From Poseidonocella pacifica (GTDB lineage Bacteria; Pseudomonadota; Alphaproteobacteria; Rhodobacterales; Rhodobacteraceae), in NCBI RefSeq assembly GCF_900111875.1, contig NZ_FOJU01000002.1, positions 186,001 to 250,000 on the forward strand: a stretch of DNA of 64,000 bases, given 5' to 3'. Positions within the stretch are counted from its first letter, which is position 1. Each line of letters starts with the position of its first letter. The notes beneath the pieces were generated by a model. The model saw only the letters and a list, made by a program, of their open reading frames with translations. It had not been told where the DNA came from and ran no database searches. Below, one piece after another: positions 56,193 to 61,854 of the stretch. A program made the position numbers and the translations under genes.

Positions 56193-57392
56193 ATGGATCG
56201 TCCAGAATTTCTCAGATTTCACCAAGGGGAAAAGGTACTCCCCTTCGCGCCGGCGGAGTATGAGGCGCGCCTCTCGACGCTGAGAGCAGAAATGAATGCG
56301 GCCAACGTTGATGCCTGCGTTTTCACGTCGATGCACTGCGTCGCTTACTATAGCGGCTTTCTCTACTGCTCGTTCGGAAGGCCATACGCGCTGGTCGTAA
56401 CCCCATCTGAATCCGTCACCTTCAGCGCGGGGATCGACGCGGCCCAACCGTGGCGTCGGTGCCACGGGGACAACATCACCTATACCGACTGGCAGCGAAA
56501 CAACTATTGGCGGGCTATTCGTTCCGTCGTCGGGACCGGCAAGCACGTTGGGTACGAAGCCGATCATCTGACCCTCGCGCAAAAGTCGCTTCTGGATGAA
56601 TTGCTAAACCCCAAGTCAACGACCGACATCGCCCCTGCCGCCATGCGACAGCGCATGCATAAATCCGCCGCAGAGATCGCCCTGATCAAAGCGGGGGCTC
56701 AAATCGCCGACGTCGGGGGCTATGCAATCAAGGAGGCAATCAGGGTCGGTACGCGCGAGATCGATGTGGCGATGGCCGGGCGCGACGCCATGGAACTGGA
56801 AATCGCCAGACGTTTCCCCGACGCGGAATACCGGGATACCTGGGTTTGGTTCCAATCCGGCATCAATACCGATGGGGCGCATAACCCCGTCACCAGCCGC
56901 AAGTTGGAAACGGGCGACATCCTGAGCCTGAATGCCTTCCCGATGATCAACGGATACTACACTGCCCTCGAACGCACCCTCTTCGTCGGCACCGTCGATC
57001 CCGCGAGCCTCGGCATCTGGAACGCCAATGTCGCGGCGCATGAATATGGGATGAGCCTGCTGAAGCCGGGCGTGAGTTGTGCGGAGGTCACCGAACAGAT
57101 CAACGCCTTCTTTGCGGAGCGTGACTTGCTGTCTTTCCGAACCTTCGGCTACGGGCATTCATTCGGCGTCCTTTCGCATTACTACGGGCGTGAAGCGGGG
57201 CTTGAACTGCGCGAGGACATCGACACGGTTCTGGAGCCGGGAATGGTGATCTCCATGGAACCGATGCTGACGATCCCCGAGGGCACTCCGGGCGCGGGGG
57301 GCTATCGGGAGCATGATATCCTCGTGATCACCGAAGACGGCCATGAGAACATTACCGGGTATCCCTACGGTCCGGAATTCAACGTGATCTAG
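56193..57392 (+). CDS. creatinase (creatine amidinohydrolase, M24 fold)
   Basis: 399 residues, close to the 403 of Pseudomonas creatinase. It hydrolyses creatine to sarcosine and urea with a pita-bread fold but no metal. FLYCSFGRPYALVVT, QPWRRCHGDNITYTDWQRNNYW, FQSGINTDGAHNPVTSRK (with the catalytic histidine), LNAFPMINGYYTALERTLF, TFGYGHSFGVLSHYYGREAGLELRE and the end PYGPEFNVI match known creatinases block for block. GGAG lies about 10 bases before the ATG. No creatininase or sarcosine oxidase genes are in the window; it is the last chromosomal gene before the recombinase. Confidence 0.92.
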   Translation: MDRPEFLRFHQGEKVLPFAPAEYEARLSTLRAEMNAANVDACVFTSMHCVAYYSGFLYCSFGRPYALVVTPSESVTFSAGIDAAQPWRRCHGDNITYTDWQRNNYWRAIRSVVGTGKHVGYEADHLTLAQKSLLDELLNPKSTTDIAPAAMRQRMHKSAAEIALIKAGAQIADVGGYAIKEAIRVGTREIDVAMAGRDAMELEIARRFPDAEYRDTWVWFQSGINTDGAHNPVTSRKLETGDILSLNAFPMINGYYTALERTLFVGTVDPASLGIWNANVAAHEYGMSLLKPGVSCAEVTEQINAFFAERDLLSFRTFGYGHSFGVLSHYYGREAGLELREDIDTVLEPGMVISMEPMLTIPEGTPGAGGYREHDILVITEDGHENITGYPYGPEFNVI

Positions 57393-57482
57393 GAAAGCGC
57401 GTGAGGGGGCAGTGCCCCGTGCCCGGCCGTTAATTGTCGTTTTCTTCCAGCCGGTTGTATCGGAGCATAGCTTGCCATACGC

Positions 57483-57511
57483 AAAAGGCCACGCTCAGTG
57501 CGTGGCCTTTC
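57483..57511. terminator. bidirectional terminator at the element edge
   Basis: A perfect 11-bp stem AAAGGCCACGC/GCGTGGCCTTT with loop TCAGT (57484-57510). It is followed by TTT on the plus strand (creatinase side) and by TTTT on the minus strand (recombinase side). Its core is nearly identical to the hairpin at 59300-59320. Confidence 0.75.
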
Positions 57512-57546
57512 TCGAATACTTGGTCAGAACTGTCTGGGGGGCCGGG

Positions 57547-59100
57547 CTACGCGTCGCCGCCGATGCCGGTAGCGGCGCGTAGCGCCACCAAATCGGTCTT
57601 GATGTCGACAGACAGCCCGCTTTCCTCTTGGGGGGCGGGTGTCAACGTGATGCGTCGGATCAGCGCCGACATGTGCTCGTTGGCTTGAACGACGGTTTCG
57701 GGGCTCCCCAGGAGAGCTTCGAGTTCCTCAAGGGCCTGCGCAAAGAGCGCGGGCATGTCCGGAGCCGAGCGCGCCTTGGCCGCCTCGCGAACTTTTAGGC
57801 TCTCGAGATGGGCTTCCAGCGCCTTGCCCTCGGCTTTCAGCTCCTTGTCGCGCTCGCTATAGTCCGCGAAATCAGCACCGCCTTCGATGGCGGCCATGAT
57901 GCCGCGGCGCGCTTTCTGGACGCCGGCGAGCTTGCGCGCAGTTGTCTTCAGGGCGGCCTTCGTGTCCTCACCCTCGAGTTGTTGCATTTCGGCGCGAAAC
58001 GCTTGTTCGAAATGCTGTATCAGGTCCGGCGCCGACAGCACCTCCCTTAGCTGCTTGAAGGTCTGTCCTTCGATCGCAGCCTGAGCAATGGTCACGCGAT
58101 TTCCACAGGCATGCTTGCGCGCCTCGCGGCATCCAAAGCGGTACTTGCCGACTTTCACGTAGCTATGCCCACAGGAGCCACAAAACATCAGACCCGACAG
58201 CAGATGCTTCGAACGGCGCGCCGACTGTGGGTTGCCCGAAACCCGGGCGCTGCGCGTTCGTTTTGCAGCTTCTGCCTGCGCCGTGTCCCAGACCTCCTGC
58301 GGAACGATGCGCAGGGCCTCAAACACCTTCACCTCGGCGTCTTTGGTGGGGAATACCGCCTTTTCGCCCGTCTCGGGATGGTAGCGTCGTCCGATTTTGC
58401 AGACTGACGCTTCACCTATGTAGAGCCGGTTGTTCAGGATGCCTTCGTGACGCGCCTTGTTTCCCCGGATCGTCGAAGCATCCCAGGTGCCGCCCCGCGG
58501 CGCCGGGATGCCGTCCTTGTTGAGGGCCACAGCGATGGACTTGGCGGAATGGCCCTCCGCGGCCTCGCGGAATATCCGACGCACGATTTCGGCTTCGGCC
58601 GGATCGACCTCGCGGTTCAGGCCTTTGTCGGTTTCAATTTTCCGATAGCCATAGGCACTGGTATGCAGTCGGCCGCGGGTGAGGCCGCCCTGCATGCCGC
58701 GCCGTGTATGCTCGCCGATCATTTCGGAGAACTGCTGCGCGGCATAGCTCCGAAGCAGCACGTTGACGAAATCCTGTGGGCCCTCGTCGAGGGAATAGAG
58801 TTCGACACCGCCAAACTGCGTCAGGTCGAAGAAATTCAGAGAGTCGACAACGCGCCGTCCGAGGCGGTCCATCGCTTCGACGATGATGATGTCGATTTCG
58901 CGACGCACGAGGGCTCCCTTCAGCTCAATCAGGCCCGGGCGACGCATGTTGCGGCCACTCATCTCGCCATCGGTAAAGATGGATACGAGTTCGTAGTTCT
59001 GGGCAGCGCAGTATTTTTTGCCTTTAGCGATCTGGTCCTCGAGCGAAGTCGGCTGTTGCAGTTTGGACGAATAGCGGGCGTAGAATGCGGCGCGCTTCAT
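57547..59100 (-). CDS. large serine recombinase (site-specific integrase/resolvase family)
   Basis: 517 residues from the ATG at 59100 (an upstream frame adds 10 residues and is less likely). N-terminal resolvase domain: AAFYARYSS with the catalytic serine, SLEDQ, TDGEMSGRNMRRPGL and EAMDRLGRR (active-site arginines). Then a Recombinase domain (TSAYGYRKIE, NKDGIPAPRGGTWDASTI, NNRLYIG) and a zinc ribbon with CGSCGH and two later cysteines, then a coiled coil. Such enzymes insert or excise mobile elements between short att sites. Coupled to a 60-residue upstream ORF by ATGA. Confidence 0.95.
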   Translation of the reverse strand: MKRAAFYARYSSKLQQPTSLEDQIAKGKKYCAAQNYELVSIFTDGEMSGRNMRRPGLIELKGALVRREIDIIIVEAMDRLGRRVVDSLNFFDLTQFGGVELYSLDEGPQDFVNVLLRSYAAQQFSEMIGEHTRRGMQGGLTRGRLHTSAYGYRKIETDKGLNREVDPAEAEIVRRIFREAAEGHSAKSIAVALNKDGIPAPRGGTWDASTIRGNKARHEGILNNRLYIGEASVCKIGRRYHPETGEKAVFPTKDAEVKVFEALRIVPQEVWDTAQAEAAKRTRSARVSGNPQSARRSKHLLSGLMFCGSCGHSYVKVGKYRFGCREARKHACGNRVTIAQAAIEGQTFKQLREVLSAPDLIQHFEQAFRAEMQQLEGEDTKAALKTTARKLAGVQKARRGIMAAIEGGADFADYSERDKELKAEGKALEAHLESLKVREAAKARSAPDMPALFAQALEELEALLGSPETVVQANEHMSALIRRITLTPAPQEESGLSVDIKTDLVALRAATGIGGDA

Positions 59101-59279
59101 GGCTGCGCACTCCGAGAAGACGGTGCGCACGTCAGGTTCGCCGGCTCGATGGCCTCAGCAAGACGGCGCGCCTGGCTGCGCGCGAGAAGCCCGATGAGGC
59201 CGGTGATCGCGAGAGTGGCATCGCATGAGGGGCCAACGTCATTCGCGGCGAGAAGGGTGAGGGGCTTGGCATTGGTCAT
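59097..59279 (-). CDS. small protein coupled to the serine recombinase
   Basis: 60 residues, SPSCDATLAITGLIGLLARSQ-like in style (actual text: GPSCDATLAITGLIGLLAR). The stop overlaps the recombinase ATG (ATGA), so it is probably translated on the same mRNA. A helical middle ends in ARRLAEAI. No family recognised; small ORFs before recombinases can act as directionality or DNA-binding factors, but nothing here proves it. Confidence 0.5.
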   Translation of the reverse strand: MTNAKPLTLLAANDVGPSCDATLAITGLIGLLARSQARRLAEAIEPANLTCAPSSRSAQP

Positions 59280-59299
59280 TGGTCTTGTCCTTTGGGTTC

Positions 59300-59320
59300 C
59301 GCCACGCTCACGGCGTGGCG
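59300..59320. repeat. palindrome matching the one past the recombinase stop
   Basis: CGCCACGC-TCACG-GCGTGGCG is a perfect 8-bp inverted repeat between two divergent small ORFs. Its 19-base core (59301-59319) equals that at 57488-57506 at 17 of 19 positions. Confidence 0.6.
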
Positions 59321-59337
59321 AACAGGAGTTCGGTTCA

Positions 59338-59490
59338 TTGGCGAAGAAGCGGAAAAGCTATGGTTCCGAGGGTCATGTGAGCTTCGACATCGTCAGAAGC
59401 AGAGCGATCCATCGGAGCGCCGGGCGCATGTCAGGTCCTTTTGTGTCGGCCACTCCAATCGGTGGCAGACGGAAAATCGGACCTCGGTAG
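59338..59490 (+). CDS. small basic protein, divergent from the recombinase pair
   Basis: 50 residues from a TTG at 59338, with AGGAG 9 bases upstream. It starts LAKKRKSYGSEGHVSFDIV and ends TPIGGRRKIGPR, rich in lysine and arginine, which fits nucleic-acid binding. Supported by the ribosome-binding site and by composition only; no family recognised. Confidence 0.4.
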   Translation: MAKKRKSYGSEGHVSFDIVRSRAIHRSAGRMSGPFVSATPIGGRRKIGPR

Positions 59491-59560
59491 CGATGACGTC
59501 GGAAGTTTTTCGATGGGGTGCAGATCTCCCCTCCGCCGTGCGCCCCATGACTAAATTCAG

Positions 59561-59692
59561 CTACAATTCAGTCAGCAGGAGCGCCGCGTGAGCCAGAAGA
59601 AGAATGAGGATCGCCACGCGGACGACGACATTGGGGCGGCGGCGAAAACAGAGGCGGCTCCGCCGGATGAAGTTCTTCATGAGAAGCTCCAT
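59561..59692 (-). CDS. candidate small membrane protein
   Basis: 43 residues (ATG 59692, or ATG 59680 giving 39). A basic stretch FIRRSRLCFRRRPNVVVR is followed by one hydrophobic helix VAILILLLAHAALLLTEL at the C-terminus. It could be a real membrane miniprotein of the element or a chance ORF; the antisense frame is also open. The rest of 59491-59839 shows no gene. Confidence 0.3.
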   Translation of the reverse strand: MELLMKNFIRRSRLCFRRRPNVVVRVAILILLLAHAALLLTEL

Positions 59693-59813
59693 GTCAGAGG
59701 TCAGATGGCGCGCCGGCGTCCTCGTAGCAGCGAAGGAGTGGTGATCATCACCGGCGCGCCGAACGACGGGGGATCCAATCCCGGCGCCCGGGGGCTTTGC
59801 GGCCCCTCAAGGA

Positions 59814-59835
59814 ACGGCGCCCGAACGGGCGCCGT
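59814..59835 (-). terminator. hairpin after the MazF-like gene pair
   Basis: ACGGCGCCCG-AA-CGGGCGCCGT is a perfect 10-bp inverted repeat 5 bases past the stop at 59840 (minus strand). It is followed only by TTCCTT, so termination strength is uncertain. Confidence 0.5.
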
Positions 59836-59839
59836 CGGT

Positions 59840-60289
59840 TTACTCGGCCTTGATCATCCGAATGCTCAGCCTGATCGCCTCGGCGAAGTCGACCGCCCTC
59901 CGGGCGGCCTGGTGCAGCTGCTCCAGACGCGGCAGCGCTGCTTGAAGCGCTTCCGCCTCGGGCGTGAGCCGCCGGTGCCGGTCGAAGGCGACAGAGCATC
60001 CGATCAGGCGCTCCGGAGGAATCGCGACCTTTTCCTCATATGTCCCGGCGGTGATCTCCTGGCGGGTTGCCCCGATGGCGTGATCGAGAACTGAGGGGAG
60101 GCTGCTGTCGATCCCGGTCTCCTCGTCGAGAAGCGCGATCACTTCCTCGACTGCCGCACGGGCGTCAGCCCCGACATGCGGCAGGACCTTGCTAGCCAGG
60201 TGCCGCGACATGCCAGGCCGCAGCTCGAGAACGACACGCACGAGTTCGACCTGCTGCTCGACCAGCGTATTCGGCGGAAGCGCGGTCAT
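59840..60289 (-). CDS. protein of unknown function coupled to the MazF-like gene
   Basis: 149 residues from the ATG at 60289, which overlaps the stop of the MazF-like gene (ATGA). Helix-rich and acidic in the N-terminal half (LVEQQVELVRVVLELRPG, VEEVIALLDEETG), more basic at the end (LHQAARRAVDFAEAIRLSIRMI). No family recognised. Coupling suggests a partner or antidote for the MazF-like protein, but antitoxins usually precede the toxin. Confidence 0.6.
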   Translation of the reverse strand: MTALPPNTLVEQQVELVRVVLELRPGMSRHLASKVLPHVGADARAAVEEVIALLDEETGIDSSLPSVLDHAIGATRQEITAGTYEEKVAIPPERLIGCSVAFDRHRRLTPEAEALQAALPRLEQLHQAARRAVDFAEAIRLSIRMIKAE

Positions 60290-60843
60290 TGCTGCACCGC
60301 CTTCCGGGCCGCGGCCCCGCGACGCGGGGTTCGGCGCTCGGCCGTAAAGCTGTGCCCCCGCGCCACGGCCGCCCGGGACCGGCGCTCGGCCCGGCGGTCG
60401 GAAGCAATGTCGCGCTCCGCATGGATGCGGCCGCGGACCGCGTTCATCGCCGTGAACGGCGCCCCGCTGATGCGCCCGAGCACCGCCGAACCGGTGGCCC
60501 CGCACACGGAGAAGCCGCTGTGGTTCAGCGGAACGAGGAGCCGGCGCGCGCCGACGAAGCGGGTGGGCTCGTTGAGCCCCGCCGCGAGGTAGTCCGCCCG
60601 GCGACGGACATGCACCTCGTAGCCGATGTTGGACCGGCGCCGGGAGGTGGTGCCGTAGGCGAGTAGCGCGTAGCGCTTGCCGCCGTGCTCCTCCAGATCG
60701 AGCACGAGGCAGGGACGCGCTTTCGGGCGTCCGCTGTGGCCCTCCTCGGCCAGCGGGAAGCGGAACGAGACGATGTCGCCCGGGGTGATGAGATCGCGCC
60801 AGGCCGGCGTCATGATGAGGGTCGTCTGAATGCAGTCGAGCAT
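60286..60843 (-). CDS. PemK/MazF-like protein with long basic tail
   Basis: 185 residues (ATG 60843, AAAGGA upstream). Residues 15-60 (ITPGDIVSFRFPLAEEGHSGRPKARPCLVLDLE) match the start of PemK/MazF folds (GDIV, then RP-x-LVL), which in toxins are mRNA endoribonucleases. The protein is longer than usual toxins because of about 70 residues rich in arginine and alanine. That extension and the gene order make a classic toxin role uncertain. Coupled to the following gene. Confidence 0.65.
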   Translation of the reverse strand: MLDCIQTTLIMTPAWRDLITPGDIVSFRFPLAEEGHSGRPKARPCLVLDLEEHGGKRYALLAYGTTSRRRSNIGYEVHVRRRADYLAAGLNEPTRFVGARRLLVPLNHSGFSVCGATGSAVLGRISGAPFTAMNAVRGRIHAERDIASDRRAERRSRAAVARGHSFTAERRTPRRGAAARKAVQQ

Positions 60844-61130
60844 TGTCGGTGTCCTTTGAATGGTTGGTGTCCGACGCGCCCGATCTTCTCCCTTCCTATC
60901 GGCCGGGCCCGTCCGTCGTGCGCGTCACAAGGCGCGCGCACGGCGGAAGGGGCTGGCCCTGCTCCCCTGCGTCGTCTTCCTGCGTGTGCTGTCGGGGAGA
61001 GCGTCGAGAGGGTGTCCCTATCGACCTCGTCTGGAGACGAGCAGAGATGGGCTCGGGAAGAGGTGCGGAATGCGCTTCCCGGGAGCGGGGGAGGTTCGGA
61101 GGCGAGCGCGGAGCGGCATCCTCCGGGAGC

Positions 61131-61215
61131 AGGGGGTGTTGGGGGAGTGCGGAACGATGACCCGAGCCTGTCAGGAGACGCCAGGGGGTGCAGGGGGAGT
61201 GGCGAACGACGACCC
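61131..61215 (+). repeat. two 33-base imperfect direct repeats
   Basis: Copies at 61131-61163 and 61183-61215, offset 52 bases, agree at 28 of 33 positions; both begin AGGGGGTG, share GGGGGAGTG and end with a GAACGA-GACCC block. Confidence 0.7.
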
Positions 61216-61323
61216 TGTCCTGGGTGTCCAGAGGGGCGGCGCGTCTTCTGGTCCGGCTGAGGGCCCCTGGCGGGTTCGGGAGGGCGGAGCGCCTCCCGAG
61301 CGGCGTGTCAGCGCCGCTGGGGT

Positions 61324-61394
61324 CCGGGGGCGTCAGCCCCCGGCGAACGGGTAGCCCGAGCACAAAGGCCCGAAGGGCCGACTGCGCGGGCTAC
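61324..61394. repeat. cluster of hairpins (one simple, one nested)
   Basis: CCGGGGGC-GTCA-GCCCCCGG (61324-61343), then GTAGCCCG (61351-61358) pairing with CGGGCTAC (61387-61394) around an inner GGCCC-GAA-GGGCC stem (61367-61379). It resembles structured sites such as transfer or replication origins or an RNA leader; which one is unknown. Confidence 0.6.
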
Positions 61395-61854
61395 TTAGTG
61401 AGTAGACAGGGAGGCGCAGCTATCGCTGCCGCAGAACTCTCCGACCAAGGTTTCCGCACTAGAACGGCCGCTTCGTTTGCCTGGATCGATGTTCAAATCC
61501 GTTTCCCGGTCGGCGGGGTAGATCGGACTAGACTGGCCAAGCCGGATGTGGGTCGTGTCCGCAAGGTGGGAGAGGGCGGGAAGCGGACCTTCTCTGCGTG
61601 TGCGAACGCTCCCTCGCCGGGATATGGAAGCGGCCCTTCCGCCAGGATCACGCCGCTGAACCCGGTGTGACCTACATGGCGGGCGGGAAGAGGAAGTTCG
61701 CTCCAAGCGCGAGCATGCTGGCGGTAAGAGTGTAAGGACATCTGGCAGTGAACGGATTTGCGCAACCGAACCGCTCTCCACTAGTAAACTATCGCTTGAT
61801 TTCCAATACTCGCCAACGGAAGAGTGGTTTTGAATTGGACTGAAGGATAGTGTC

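Larger units (their letters stand above)
60844..61854. other. about 1 kb gene-poor region of the element
   Basis: Very G-rich on the plus strand from 60900 to 61340. ORFs here have repetitive, low-complexity translations (arginine/proline/glycine) on both strands and are not called. It contains a pair of 33-base direct repeats, a cluster of hairpins (listed separately), then 61395-61800 of more ordinary composition without a gene. Confidence 0.5.

Noticed and set aside
60896-61363. 155-codon minus-strand frame in the gene-poor region
   Set aside because: Low-complexity Arg/Pro/Ser text covering the direct repeats and hairpins; no ribosome-binding site or family.
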